DNA of 64,000 nt from Streptomyces sp. NRRL F-5123 (GCF_000721495.1 NZ_JOHY01000005.1:180095-244094); one strand, 5' to 3'. Counted from the stretch's first letter, positions 7,963 to 17,911 are shown. Translations and numbers: made by a program. Notes: a model not told the origin generated them from the sequence alone.

Positions 7963-10900
7963 ATGAGAGCGTCACCCTCGGCACGCTCGCGGGCCGGAGC
8001 CCTGCCTCCGCCGCTGCGTGCCGCCTTCCTGCTGCTGGTGGCCACCGGCCTCGCGCTCTACGCGCTCGCCGTCCCGGCCGCCCCCGCGCACGCCGCCGAC
8101 GCCCTGCTCTCCCAGGGCAAGCCCGCCACCGCCTCGTCCACCGAGGGCGCCGGCTACCCCGCCACCGCGGCCGTCGACGGCGACCCCGCCACCCGCTGGG
8201 CCAGCGCCTGGGCCGACCCGCAGTGGCTCCAGGTCGACCTCGGCACATCCTCCACCGTCAGCAAGGTCGTCCTGACCTGGGAGAACCCGGCGAAGGCCTA
8301 CCAGGTCCAGGTCTCGGACGACGCCACCCACTGGACGCAGATCTACGCCACGAACGCCGCGCCCGGCGGCACCGAGACGGTCACCGCCACCGGCACCGGC
8401 CGCTACGTCCGGATGAACGGCACCGCCCGCAGCAACGGCTACGGCTACTCGCTGTGGGAATTCCAGGTCTACGGCACCGCGGGCACCGGCAGCGGCAACG
8501 GCGGCACGACGTCCGGCGGCGCCAGCGGCGGCAGCACCGGCACCCCGCCCCCCGGCGACTGGACGACCCTCTGGAGCGACGGCTTCGACGGCGCCGCGGG
8601 CACCAAGCCCGACGCGGGCAGCTGGATCACCGACACAGGCACCGCCTACCCCGGCGGCCCCGCCGGCTGGGGCACCGGCGAGGTCGAGACGGCCACCGAC
8701 TCCCCCGCCAACGTCGGCCTCGACGGCAGCGGCCACCTCAGCCTGACCGCCCTGAAGTCGGGCGGCTCCTGGACCTCCGGCCGCATCGAGACCAGGCGCA
8801 CCGACTTCCAGGCCCCGGCCGGCGGCCGGCTGCAGATCTCCGCGACGCTCAAGCAGCCCGACGTCGCCAAGGCACTGGGCTACTGGCCGTCCTTCCGCGC
8901 GATGGGCGCCGGCTACCGCGGCAACGTCAACACCTGGCCCGCGGTGGGCGAGAGCGACATCATGGAGGACGTCAACGGCCGCAGCCAGCTCTCGGCGACG
9001 CTGCACTGCGGGACCGCCCCCGGCGGCAACTGCGCCGAGTACAACGGCCTGACCAGCGGCCTGGCCACGTGCGCGGGCTGCCAGACCGGTTACCACACCT
9101 ACTCCGAGATCATCGACCGCACCACGTCCGACGAGCAGATCCGCTGGTATCTCGACGGCAACCAGGTGTGGCAGGTCAGCGAGTCGCAGGTCGGCGTGTC
9201 CACGTGGGACGCGGCCGTGCACCACGGCGTGTACCTCGACTTCAGCCTGCGCATCGGCGGCTCCTACCCGAACGCGGTGTGCGGCTGCACCTCGCCCACC
9301 GACGACACCTCCTCCGGCGGCGTGCTGAGCATCGACAGCGTCACGGTGTCGCAGACCACCGGCAGTGCCCCGGCCCCGCTGACCGACCCGCCGGTGCCCA
9401 CCGGCGCGAGCAACGTCCGCGTCACGGGCGGCCAGGGCAACTGGCAGCTCACGGTGGACGGCAGGCCGTGGCAGGTCAAGGGCGTGACGTGGGGCCCGTC
9501 CGCGACCACCGCCGACGCCCACATGCGCGACCTGAGGTCGATGGGCGTCAACACGCTGCGCACCTGGGGCACCGACGCCGGCAGCAAGCCGCTGCTGGAC
9601 GCGGCTGCGGCGTACGGGATGAAGGTCGTCAACGGCTTCTGGCTCAACCAGGGCGCGGACTACGTCAACGACACCGCGTACAAGACCAGCACCCTCAACG
9701 ACATCAAGAACTGGGTCAGCACCTACAAGAACCATCCCGGCGTGCTGATGTGGGACGTGGGCAACGAGGTCATCCTCACCACCCAGGACCACTACTCGGG
9801 CGCGGCGGTCGAGCAGCAGCGCATCGCCTACGCGCAGTTCGTGGAGCAGGTGGCGCAGGCGATCCACGCGATCGACCCGAACCACCCGGTGACGTCGACC
9901 GACGCGTGGACGGGCGCGTGGCCGTACTACAAGCAGTACACCCCGTCCCTCGACCTCTACGCCGTCAACTCCTACGGGGCGGTCTGCAACGTCAGGCAGG
10001 ACTGGGTCTCGGGCGGTTACAGCAAGCCGTACATCGTGACGGAGTCCGGCGAGGCGGGCGAGTGGGAGGTGCCGAACGACGCCAACGGGGTGCCGACCGA
10101 GCCGACGGACGCGCAGAAGCGCGACGCGTACACCTCGGCGTGGAACTGCGTCGTCGGGCACACCGGTGTCGGGCTCGGCGCGACGATGTTCAACTACGGC
10201 GAGGAGAACGACTTCGGCGGCATCTGGTTCAACCTCCGCCCGGAGGGCTGGAAGCGGCCCGCGTACTACTCGGTCGCCAAGGACTACGGCGGCTCGCCGG
10301 GCGCGGACACCCCGCCGTCGATCGGCTCGATGACGCTGTCGAACAGCTCGTCGGTGCCCGCGGGCGGCACGTTCACGGTGTCGGCGAAGGCGACCGACCC
10401 GGACGGTGACCCGGTCCGGTACAACCTGATGTACTCGACCAAGTACGTGGACAGCACGACGGGCCTGCGCCAGGTGGCCTTCACTCAGACCGGCGACGGG
10501 CAGTTCACGGTGACCGCGCCCACCACACTCGGGGTGTGGAAGGTGTACGTCTACGCCTACGACGGCCACGGCAACCTCGGCGTGGAGACGAGGTCCTTCC
10601 GGGTGGTGGCGCCGAAGGTCGACGGTACGAACGTCGCCCAGGGCAGGCCCACGACCGCCTCGACCTACCAGTCCGACCCGACGGGCGGCTGCCCGTGCAC
10701 GCCGGCGATGGCCACCGACGGGAACATGACGACCCGGTGGGCGAGCGAGTGGAGCGACCCGCAGTGGATCCAGGTCGACCTGGGCGCGCCGACCGCGGTC
10801 AAGCACGTGCAGCTGGCCTGGGAGGCGGCCTACGGGAAGGCCTACCAGGTGCAGGTGTCGAACGACGGGAGCAACTGGACGACCGTGCACTCGACGTCGG

Positions 10901-11022
10901 CCGGGGCGGGCGGGGTGGACACCCTGGACGTCAGCGGCACCGGCCGGTACGTGCGGGTGACGATCACCGCGCGGGGCACGGCGTACGGCGACTCGCTGTA
11001 CGAGTTCGGGGTGTACGCGTGA
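7963..11022 (+). CDS. secreted two-catalytic-domain glucanase: CBM32 - GH16 - GH-A barrel - CBM32
   Basis: A 1019-aa Sec-secreted enzyme (signal cleaved after AHA near residue 44). Order: CBM32/discoidin (about 48-180); Gly/Ser/Thr linker; GH16-like domain (about 205-465) with the signature GESDIMED, catalytic Glu330 and Glu335 with Asp332 between; TIM barrel of clan GH-A (about 490-780), resembling GH2 or GH72-like barrels, with Glu602 in VGNEV and Glu694 in VTESGE; an Ig-like domain (about 783-883); and a second CBM32 (about 885-1019). GH16 with this motif cuts beta-1,3 or mixed-link glucans; the barrel could trim or transfer the products. The operator and TTGACA promoter upstream, and divergence from GH3, support a laminarin role. 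The exact family of the barrel is uncertain. Confidence 0.88.
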   Translation: MRASPSARSRAGALPPPLRAAFLLLVATGLALYALAVPAAPAHAADALLSQGKPATASSTEGAGYPATAAVDGDPATRWASAWADPQWLQVDLGTSSTVSKVVLTWENPAKAYQVQVSDDATHWTQIYATNAAPGGTETVTATGTGRYVRMNGTARSNGYGYSLWEFQVYGTAGTGSGNGGTTSGGASGGSTGTPPPGDWTTLWSDGFDGAAGTKPDAGSWITDTGTAYPGGPAGWGTGEVETATDSPANVGLDGSGHLSLTALKSGGSWTSGRIETRRTDFQAPAGGRLQISATLKQPDVAKALGYWPSFRAMGAGYRGNVNTWPAVGESDIMEDVNGRSQLSATLHCGTAPGGNCAEYNGLTSGLATCAGCQTGYHTYSEIIDRTTSDEQIRWYLDGNQVWQVSESQVGVSTWDAAVHHGVYLDFSLRIGGSYPNAVCGCTSPTDDTSSGGVLSIDSVTVSQTTGSAPAPLTDPPVPTGASNVRVTGGQGNWQLTVDGRPWQVKGVTWGPSATTADAHMRDLRSMGVNTLRTWGTDAGSKPLLDAAAAYGMKVVNGFWLNQGADYVNDTAYKTSTLNDIKNWVSTYKNHPGVLMWDVGNEVILTTQDHYSGAAVEQQRIAYAQFVEQVAQAIHAIDPNHPVTSTDAWTGAWPYYKQYTPSLDLYAVNSYGAVCNVRQDWVSGGYSKPYIVTESGEAGEWEVPNDANGVPTEPTDAQKRDAYTSAWNCVVGHTGVGLGATMFNYGEENDFGGIWFNLRPEGWKRPAYYSVAKDYGGSPGADTPPSIGSMTLSNSSSVPAGGTFTVSAKATDPDGDPVRYNLMYSTKYVDSTTGLRQVAFTQTGDGQFTVTAPTTLGVWKVYVYAYDGHGNLGVETRSFRVVAPKVDGTNVAQGRPTTASTYQSDPTGGCPCTPAMATDGNMTTRWASEWSDPQWIQVDLGAPTAVKHVQLAWEAAYGKAYQVQVSNDGSNWTTVHSTSAGAGGVDTLDVSGTGRYVRVTITARGTAYGDSLYEFGVYA

Positions 11023-11045
11023 GCGGCGGACCCGGCTGACCCGGG

Positions 11046-11084
11046 GCGGGGTGCGGCGGGCCTGTGGGGGTCGCCGCACCCCGC
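11046..11084 (+). terminator. terminator after GH16/GH-A glucanase gene
   Basis: Perfect 13-bp stem GCGGGGTGCGGCG / CGCCGCACCCCGC with a 13-nt loop, starting 24 nt after the stop codon. It separates the glucanase from the lacI promoter. Confidence 0.75.
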
Positions 11085-11206
11085 TCCCGTTGCCGCGGCA
11101 GGACCGGGCAGGGGCGATGACGCCTCCGTACGCCCCCCGCGTCCCGGCCCGTGCGCGCAAGGCCACCGCGGGGTGCCGGTCCGTGCTGTGGCCTGCACCG
11201 AAGGCC

Positions 11207-11220
11207 GGAGAGCGCTCTCC
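11207..11220. promoter_or_regulatory. LacI-type operator overlapping the lacI -35 (autoregulation)
   Basis: GGAGAGCGCTCTCC is a perfect 14-bp palindrome. It occupies the place where a -35 hexamer would sit, 17-18 nt upstream of TATAAC, so bound repressor would block its own promoter. Confidence 0.82.
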
Positions 11221-11229
11221 CGCTCATGG

Positions 11230-11235
11230 TATAAC
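11230..11235 (+). promoter_or_regulatory. -10 of lacI, probably leaderless transcript
   Basis: TATAAC ends 7 nt before the ATG at 11243, and no Shine-Dalgarno is visible. The predicted start of transcription is therefore at or next to the start codon. Confidence 0.6.
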
Positions 11236-11242
11236 TGCACCC

Positions 11243-12295
11243 ATGACGAGCAGCCGTCCCCCGGGGCCGCGCCAGCCCACTCTGGAAGACGTCGCGCGGT
11301 CCGCGGGGGTGTCGCGGGCGACGGTGTCGCGCGTGGTCAACGGGACGCGCAACGTCGATCCGGAGATCCAGCGGATCGTCCAGGAGGCGGTCGCGGCGAC
11401 CGGCTACGTGCCCAACCGCGCGGCCCGCACCCTGGTCACCCGGCGCACCGACTCCGTCGCGCTGGTCTTCTCCGTCCCGGCGCACCGCACCGCCGACGAC
11501 CCCTTCCTGGGCCAGGTGTTCAGCGACCCGTTCTTCGGCCGGGTGGTCGGCGGCCTGCTGACGGTGCTGCGCCCGCGCGGGGTGCATCCGGTGCTGATGC
11601 TGGCCGACTCCGAGGACGCGCGGCACACGCTCGTGGCCAACCTGCGCCAGGAGCACATCGACGGCGTGGCGCTGGTGTCGATAGCGCCCGGTGACTCGCT
11701 GCCCCTCCTGCTGACCGAAGCGGGCCTGCCGACGGTGCTGTTCGCGCGCCCCTCCACGCCGATCCCCATCAGCTACGTGGACGTGGCGCAGCAGGCGGGC
11801 GCACGGCTCGCGGCCGAGCGGCTGCTGGCGCGCGGCTGCCGCCGTATCACCACGATCGCGGGCCCGTTCGACTCCCCCGCGGGCCAGGACCGGCTGGCGG
11901 GCTTCCGGGAGGCGATGGCCGAGCACGGCTACGCGTACGTGCCCAGCGTGGAGGGCAGCTTCACGCAGGCCGGCGGCGAGCGTGCGATGCACGAGCTGCT
12001 GGAGCGCTACCCCGACACCGACGGGGTGTTCGTCGCGAACGACCTGATGGCGCAGGGCGCCCTGCTGGTGCTGCGCGACCAGGGCCGCAGGGTGCCCGAC
12101 GACGTCGCCGTGATCGGCTTCGACGACAGCAGCGCGGCGCAGGCGTCCCGCCCGCTGCTGACCACGATCCGTCAGCCGGTCGAGGACATGGCGGCGGAGA
12201 TGGCCCGCCTGCTGCTCGCCCGCATCGACGACCCGCGGCAGGACACCCGTTCGGTCATCTTCAGGACGACGCTGGTGGAGCGCGACTCGGGCTGA
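11243..12295 (+). CDS. LacI-family transcriptional repressor of the glucanase regulon
   Basis: A 350-aa LacI/GalR regulator. The N-terminal helix-turn-helix and hinge lie at about residues 11-60, with TLEDVARSAG followed by VSRATVSRVV and then NGTRNV. The remainder is a periplasmic-binding-protein-like effector domain, with family signatures such as DGVFVANDLMAQGAL and VIGFDDSS. The ATG at 11243 is chosen because it is right at the predicted transcription start and directly precedes the HTH; longer in-frame versions would begin upstream of the -10. The gene has the shared palindrome in its own promoter and sits next to two genes with the same site, so it is the natural repressor of the GAGAGCGCTCTC sites. 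The inducer is unknown; a beta-1,3-linked oligosaccharide such as laminaribiose is an inference. Confidence 0.9.
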   Translation: MTSSRPPGPRQPTLEDVARSAGVSRATVSRVVNGTRNVDPEIQRIVQEAVAATGYVPNRAARTLVTRRTDSVALVFSVPAHRTADDPFLGQVFSDPFFGRVVGGLLTVLRPRGVHPVLMLADSEDARHTLVANLRQEHIDGVALVSIAPGDSLPLLLTEAGLPTVLFARPSTPIPISYVDVAQQAGARLAAERLLARGCRRITTIAGPFDSPAGQDRLAGFREAMAEHGYAYVPSVEGSFTQAGGERAMHELLERYPDTDGVFVANDLMAQGALLVLRDQGRRVPDDVAVIGFDDSSAAQASRPLLTTIRQPVEDMAAEMARLLLARIDDPRQDTRSVIFRTTLVERDSG

Positions 12296-12315
12296 CGGAC
12301 CCGGTGGCCGGGCGG

Positions 12316-13020
12316 TCAGGCCGCCGGTTCGGTGCCGTCGGCCGGGACGGCGATGGCCGTGACGAGGAGGCCGTCGCGTACGGCCCAGCGGCCGGTGAAG
12401 ACGTCGGGGCCGACGCCCTCGGCGAGGAGGGGGCCGGGGACGAGGACGCGGGCGGTGTAGCTGCCGCGGTCGGGTGTGCCGGGGTCGGTGGCGAGCAGCA
12501 GTTCGGCCTCGTCGAAGCCGAGCATGCGGTGGTGGTAGGGATACCAGGCCTTGTAGACGGTCTCCTTGGCGCTGAAGAGCAGCCGGTCGAAGTGGACCGA
12601 GGGAGCGCTCCGCACGAGTTCGGCGAGCCGGGCGCGCTCGGCGTCGGTGGCGAGGACGGCCTCCAGGACGCCTTCGGGCAGCACGTCGTGCGGCTCGGCG
12701 TCGATGCCGAGGGCGAGCATGTCGGCAGTGCGCGCGACGGCCGCGGCGCGGTAGCCGTCGCAGTGGGTGATGCTGCCGACGACGCCGTCCGGCCACTGCG
12801 GGGCGCCGCGCTTCGGGTCGCGCAGGATCGGCCCCGGCGGGATGCCGAGCTGCCCGAGGGCGTCGCGCGCGCAGGCGCGCCCGGCGGCGTACTCGCGGCG
12901 CCGCTTGTCGACGGCGCGGGTGACGGCGGGCGTCTCCTCGGGGTGCAGTGGCGCGTGGTCCAGCTCGCCACCGTAGGCGGCGCGGTGGAAGACGGCCGCG
13001 GGCAGGACGAGTTCGATCAC
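12316..13020 (-). CDS. Sfp-type 4'-phosphopantetheinyl transferase
   Basis: Transfers phosphopantetheine from CoA to carrier-protein domains of fatty acid, polyketide or non-ribosomal peptide synthesis. The 234-aa product has GIDAEP (105-110), which carries the Mg-binding Asp, and FSAKETVYKAW (149-159), the family signature. It is close to the EntD/Sfp class. The GTG at 13020 overlaps the stop of the metallophosphoesterase (GTGA), so the two are translationally coupled. No biosynthetic cluster is visible in the window, so it probably serves carriers elsewhere. Only 20 nt separate it from the convergent lacI gene. Confidence 0.93.
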   Translation of the reverse strand: MIELVLPAAVFHRAAYGGELDHAPLHPEETPAVTRAVDKRRREYAAGRACARDALGQLGIPPGPILRDPKRGAPQWPDGVVGSITHCDGYRAAAVARTADMLALGIDAEPHDVLPEGVLEAVLATDAERARLAELVRSAPSVHFDRLLFSAKETVYKAWYPYHHRMLGFDEAELLLATDPGTPDRGSYTARVLVPGPLLAEGVGPDVFTGRWAVRDGLLVTAIAVPADGTEPAA

Positions 13021-13883
13021 CGGCGGGCCGCCTGCCGCGGGCCGGCGAGGATGCGGCGCAGGCCCGCGGGTCCGCTCTCGCGGCGGCTCCACTCGCGCGG
13101 GTAGCCGAGCGAGACCTCGGTGAAGCGGACGCCGTCGCGCCAGATGACGCGCGGGATGTGCAGATGGCCGTAGACGACCTCGGTGGCGCGGTAGCGGGTG
13201 TGCCAGTCCTCGGTCTGCTCGGTGCCGCACCACAGGGCGAACTCCGGGTAGGTGAGGATCTGGGTGGGCTCGCGGTGCAGCGGCCAGTGGTTGGCGAGCA
13301 CGGTGGGCAGTGACGGGTCGAGGGCGTCCAGCCGGCGGGCGGTCTCGGCGACGCGGGCCCGGCACCAGTCGTCGCGGCCCGGCAGCGGGTCGGGCTGCAG
13401 GAACATCTCGTCGGTGCAGACGATGCCGGCCTCGCGGGCCTGCGCCAGCGCCTCGTCCTTGGTGCGGGCGCCGGGCGTGCCGTCCCGCCAGGTGTAGTCG
13501 TACAGCAGGAACATCGGCACGACCGCGACCGGCCCCTGCGGGCCCTCCCACACCGGGTAGGGGTCCTCGGGGGTGATCACGCCGAGCGCGCGCGCCTCGT
13601 CGACGAGGTGGCGGTAGCGGCGCTCACCGCGCAGCTGGACCGGGTCCTGCGGGTGGGTCCACAGCTCGTGGTTGCCGGGGAGCCAGATGACCTTGGAGAA
13701 GTGGCGGGTCAGGGTCGTCAGCGCCCAGGTGATGTCCGGCGTCAGCTCGGCGACGTCCCCGGCGACCAGCAGCCAGTCGTCGTCGTGCTCGGGCCGCAGG
13801 CGCTCCACGATCTGCCGGTTGGCCTCGTACCCGACGTGCAGGTCGCTGATCGCGAGCAGATGCGCCCCGTCAGGGCCTGTCAT
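13017..13883 (-). CDS. calcineurin-like metallophosphoesterase
   Basis: A 288-aa phosphoesterase with the two-metal motif set: SDLH (Asp14, His16), VAGDVAE, GNHE, an ANHWPLH segment and the terminal GHLH. There is no signal peptide, so it is cytoplasmic. The ATG at 13883 has GGAG 6-9 nt upstream. It is co-transcribed with the downstream PPTase, with overlapping stop and start. The substrate is unknown; a role in CoA or phosphopantetheine turnover is a guess from the pairing. Confidence 0.9.
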   Translation of the reverse strand: MTGPDGAHLLAISDLHVGYEANRQIVERLRPEHDDDWLLVAGDVAELTPDITWALTTLTRHFSKVIWLPGNHELWTHPQDPVQLRGERRYRHLVDEARALGVITPEDPYPVWEGPQGPVAVVPMFLLYDYTWRDGTPGARTKDEALAQAREAGIVCTDEMFLQPDPLPGRDDWCRARVAETARRLDALDPSLPTVLANHWPLHREPTQILTYPEFALWCGTEQTEDWHTRYRATEVVYGHLHIPRVIWRDGVRFTEVSLGYPREWSRRESGPAGLRRILAGPRQAARR

Positions 13884-13993
13884 GGCGACTCCGTCCCCGT
13901 GGTGCCGGCAGCAGCGCACCCGATTCTCCCAGAGCCGGGCGCCGCGGCCAACCCCTATCGATCTTCCGGCGGCCGGCGCGCGCCGGCCGCGGG

Positions 13994-15184
<1,191 letters not shown>

Positions 15185-15192
15185 GACGTCAA

Positions 15193-15207
15193 ACTAGCAG
15201 TGCTAGT
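15193..15207. promoter_or_regulatory. perfect inverted repeat in the thiolase promoter
   Basis: ACTAGCA-G-TGCTAGT, two 7-bp arms around one base, ending 9 nt before the thiolase start and overlapping the likely -10 (TAGTTT on the minus strand). Size and position suit a TetR- or MarR-type operator; the regulator is unknown. Confidence 0.5.
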
Positions 15208-15280
15208 CGCTCCGCGGGGTTTTCGGGAGGAGGGCATCTGCACGGCGCCGGGCGCCGCATGCCCGGCCACGCCCCCGCGG

Positions 15281-15316
15281 CGCGGGTCGCCACCGGCCCG
15301 AAGGGGCGGTTCGGTC
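15281..15316 (-). repeat. dispersed intergenic repeat, copy 1
   Basis: Read on the minus strand this contains CCGAACCGCCCCTTCGGG followed by CCGGTGGCGACCCGCG. It matches 42988-43027 on the plus strand at all but a few positions. Flanking sequence to about 15385 (GGGGCGCGGGAACAGCGCGA on the minus strand) belongs to the same kind of element, which I have seen commonly between Streptomyces genes. Confidence 0.6.
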
Positions 15317-15397
15317 CGCACCGGACCGGCGGCCGGCGTGGGGGTTGCTCGCGCTGTTCCCGCGCCCCTCGGAAACGGGCGGCCCTCGGCGTCTGCG

Positions 15398-15835
15398 TCA
15401 GCTCGCCCCGTAGACGCGGAGCAGCAGGGCGTGCAGGGTCGCGCGTTCGTGCGGGGTCAGCGGGGCGAGCAGCGCGGACTGGACGGACTCCGCCCGGGTG
15501 ACCTGGGCGGCGAGGGCGGCGGTTCCGGACGCGGTGAGGGCGACCCGGATGCGGCGGCGATCGGCGGGGTCGCGTGTGCGGGTGACGTGGCCGGCGGCGG
15601 TGAGGTCGTCGAGCACCTTCACCATGTCGCTGGGGTCGATCGCGAGGCGTTCCGCCAGCTCCCGCTGCGTGTGCGGGCCGAAGTCGGCGAGGGCGGCGAG
15701 CACCGCCATGTGCCACAGCCGCAGTCCCTGCCCGGCGAGTTGCGCCGCGAGCCGGCCGCGCGCGGTCTTGCCGGTCCTCGACAACAGGTAGGTGGTGAGG
15801 GCGGTGAGCGTGGGGGGCGTCCCGTCGGCGGCCAT
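15398..15835 (-). CDS. MarR-family transcriptional regulator
   Basis: A 145-aa winged-helix regulator with a MarR core: helix LRLWHMAVLAALADFGPHTQ, recognition region RELAERLAIDPSDMVKVLDDL and wing RDPADRRRIRVALTASG. The ATG at 15835 is preferred over a longer frame because TACAAT lies 7 nt before it and would be inside the longer gene; the mRNA is probably leaderless. It is divergent from the VOC gene across about 60 nt containing an inverted repeat, so it likely controls itself and that gene. Confidence 0.9.
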   Translation of the reverse strand: MAADGTPPTLTALTTYLLSRTGKTARGRLAAQLAGQGLRLWHMAVLAALADFGPHTQRELAERLAIDPSDMVKVLDDLTAAGHVTRTRDPADRRRIRVALTASGTAALAAQVTRAESVQSALLAPLTPHERATLHALLLRVYGAS

Positions 15836-15849
15836 GAGCCGTATTGTAG

Positions 15850-15872
15850 GCTCACCCCAATAATAGGTGAGC
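15850..15872. promoter_or_regulatory. candidate MarR operator between marR-type and VOC genes
   Basis: GCTCACC, a 9-nt spacer, then GGTGAGC: exact 7-bp arms, 16 bp centre to centre. It overlaps the promoter region of both divergent genes. Confidence 0.55.
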
Positions 15873-15898
15873 ACCCACTATTCTCGAACGAGGCCGCG

Positions 15899-16294
15899 AT
15901 GGACGCACTCCACCCCCGCCTGCTGGTCGCCGACTTCGGCGCCGCCTTCCGCTTCTACGACGCCGTGCTCCCCGCGCTCGTCGGCGCGCGGCTCGCCCGC
16001 GGTTCGGCCGACGGGCCTTACGCGAGCTGGGACGTGGGCACCGAGGGCGTCCTCGCCGTCGTGGAGCGCGGCGCCCTCGACGCGCTCCACGACGGCGCGG
16101 ACGGCGGCGCCGGGTCCGCCGCGAGCATGCTGGTCAGCCGCGTCGCGGACGTCACCGCCGGGTACGAGCTGTGCTTGCGGCACGGCGCCGCCGCGGTCGC
16201 GGGCCCGGCCGCCCGTCCGGAGTGGGGGCCGACGACGCGCACCGCCCACGTCCGTGACCCGGCGGGCAACCTGTGGGAGCTCCAGTCGTACTGA
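15899..16294 (+). CDS. VOC-superfamily (glyoxalase/bleomycin-resistance-like) protein
   Basis: A 131-aa protein with the vicinal-oxygen-chelate fold pattern: an N-terminal LLVADFGAAFRFYDAVLPAL and a C-terminal TAHVRDPAGNLWELQSY that carries the metal-binding Glu. GAGG precedes the ATG. It is divergent from the MarR gene, which is likely its regulator. Such pairs often deal with toxic or electrophilic small molecules, but the substrate cannot be read from sequence. Confidence 0.87.
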   Translation: MDALHPRLLVADFGAAFRFYDAVLPALVGARLARGSADGPYASWDVGTEGVLAVVERGALDALHDGADGGAGSAASMLVSRVADVTAGYELCLRHGAAAVAGPAARPEWGPTTRTAHVRDPAGNLWELQSY

Positions 16295-16320
16295 CCGGCG
16301 CCGGTGCTAGCGTCTGCCCC

Positions 16321-16851
16321 ATGCCCGAACTGGTCACGCCCACCGAGACGTTGCACGCCTCGTGGCTCGCCGCCCTCGCCGAGTGGCCCGCGGGGGCCCA
16401 CCAGGACGGGGGAGGTCTGCGCCTCGCGCCCGGGGGCGACCTCGCCGACCCCGCGGTCTTCGCGGAATGGGTCGACACGCTGCGGCGGCAGGCGGACACC
16501 TCCGTCGCGGTCGGCGAGGGGCGCGTCCACGCCACCCACTGGTGGATCGTCGAGGGCGACGACTACGTGGGGGCGATCGATCTGCGGCACTACCTGAACG
16601 ACGTCCTGCTCGACCTCGGCGGCCACATCGGCTACAGCGTCCGGCCCTCCTTCCGCCGCCGCGGCGTGGCGACGTGGGCGCTCGGCGCGGTGCTGCCCGA
16701 GGCCCGCGCGCTCGGCCTGGAACGGGTCCTGGTCACCTGCGACGACGGCAACACCGCGTCGGCGCGCACCGTCGAGCGCAACGGCGGCGTCCTGGAGGAC
16801 GTTCGCAGCACCCCCGCGGGCGTCAAGCGCCGCTACTGGATCGCCCTGTAG
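16321..16851 (+). CDS. GNAT-family N-acetyltransferase
   Basis: A 176-aa acetyl-CoA-dependent transferase. The CoA pyrophosphate loop is SFRRRGVAT within HIGYSVRPSFRR, followed by ALGLERVLVTCDDGNTAS, the motif B region. The substrate is unknown. The ATG at 16321 is about 8 nt after TAGCGT, with no strong Shine-Dalgarno. Its last 19 nt overlap the end of the convergent TDT transporter gene. Confidence 0.88.
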   Translation: MPELVTPTETLHASWLAALAEWPAGAHQDGGGLRLAPGGDLADPAVFAEWVDTLRRQADTSVAVGEGRVHATHWWIVEGDDYVGAIDLRHYLNDVLLDLGGHIGYSVRPSFRRRGVATWALGAVLPEARALGLERVLVTCDDGNTASARTVERNGGVLEDVRSTPAGVKRRYWIAL

Positions 16852-17840
16852 CCGGGCCGCGGTCCCGCCCGGCGCCCGCGCAGCACGTGCGCGGTGAAAC
16901 CCGCGGCCACCAGCAGCCAGGCGGCGAACGCGATCCACAGCAGTACGGTGCCGGTCCCGTGCAACCGCGGGACGTGAGCGGCCTGCGAGGTGGAGAGTGC
17001 GGCCACCGCGCTCATGCCGAGGGGGAAGACCGTCGACCAGCGCCGCAGGTCGTAGCGCGGCCGGGGACGGAGCACCTCGCAGACGGCGAGCACCGCGTAC
17101 CACGCGAGATCCAGGCCGAGCAGCACGAAGGTGAGGATGCGCAGGGCGCTGTGCCCGGCGCCGGTCCACAGGGGCGAGGCCGTGAGCTTGGAGGCGGCGA
17201 GCGCGGAGATGGCCAGCGCGCCCGCCGCGATCCAGTGGTCCCCGCTGCCGGTGAGGACCTGGCCGAAGTCGAAGCGCCTCAGCGCCTCGCCGTAGAGCGC
17301 GACGCCGGCCAGGCAGGCGACGAGGGCGGCCCACCCGAGCCAGTCGCCCTGCCCGGCGAGCGCGAGGGTCGCGGCGAGCACGGCGAGGGCCTCGGTGGCG
17401 ACGCAGACGAGAAAGGCCGCACCGGGTGCGCGCCGTTCCAGGTGCCGCAGCACCGACAGCAGCAGCCACGGCCAGGCCACCGCGCCGAGCGCGAGCAGCG
17501 CCAGGGCGGTGCGCTGCGAGCCCAGCAGCGACAGCCGGGTGCCGAGGACGCAGGTGGCCGCTACGGCGGTGAGCGCCGGTGGGTTGGCGGAGGCTGCGAT
17601 CCAGCCGGAGCGGTCGGCGAGCAGCCGTACGGCGAAGGCGAGGGCGAGCAGCACCCACAGCGCGGCGGCGACGGCCAGGAGGATGTCCGACAGCACGTCA
17701 TGGCCGAGCAGGTGCAGCCCGACCGAGACGATCCCGGTCGCCATGACTGCGGCCCCCGCGCCGGGCGGCACGGTCGCGAGCCGGCCCACGGCACGGACGC
17801 CGGGAAACGCGTCGACGGTACGGGCCCGGAGTGTGGTCAC
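16833..17840 (-). CDS. TDT/SLAC1-family (TehA-like) membrane transporter
   Basis: A 335-aa integral membrane protein with about ten hydrophobic helices, starting at PPGAGAAVMATGIVSVGLHL, the characteristic first helix of the tellurite-resistance/dicarboxylate transporter (TDT) family. Family members move anions such as C4-dicarboxylates, sulfite or nitrate/chloride in SLAC1-like plant channels. It is divergent from narGHJI, so an anion role linked to nitrate respiration is possible but unproven. The GTG at 17840 is tentative: GGAGG abuts it too closely, so a leaderless or different start is possible. Confidence 0.82.
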   Translation of the reverse strand: MTTLRARTVDAFPGVRAVGRLATVPPGAGAAVMATGIVSVGLHLLGHDVLSDILLAVAAALWVLLALAFAVRLLADRSGWIAASANPPALTAVAATCVLGTRLSLLGSQRTALALLALGAVAWPWLLLSVLRHLERRAPGAAFLVCVATEALAVLAATLALAGQGDWLGWAALVACLAGVALYGEALRRFDFGQVLTGSGDHWIAAGALAISALAASKLTASPLWTGAGHSALRILTFVLLGLDLAWYAVLAVCEVLRPRPRYDLRRWSTVFPLGMSAVAALSTSQAAHVPRLHGTGTVLLWIAFAAWLLVAAGFTAHVLRGRRAGPRPGYRAIQ

Positions 17841-17911
17841 CTCCGCATCGCAGCACACCCCCTCCGCCGCCCCGCACCGCCACGCCGCCCGCGCGCCCGC
17901 CGAACGCCCGA

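Noticed and set aside
12601..12613. GGGAGCGCTCCGC in the PPTase gene resembling a CebR box
   Set aside because: One arm is broken, it is in mid-gene and no promoter is nearby.
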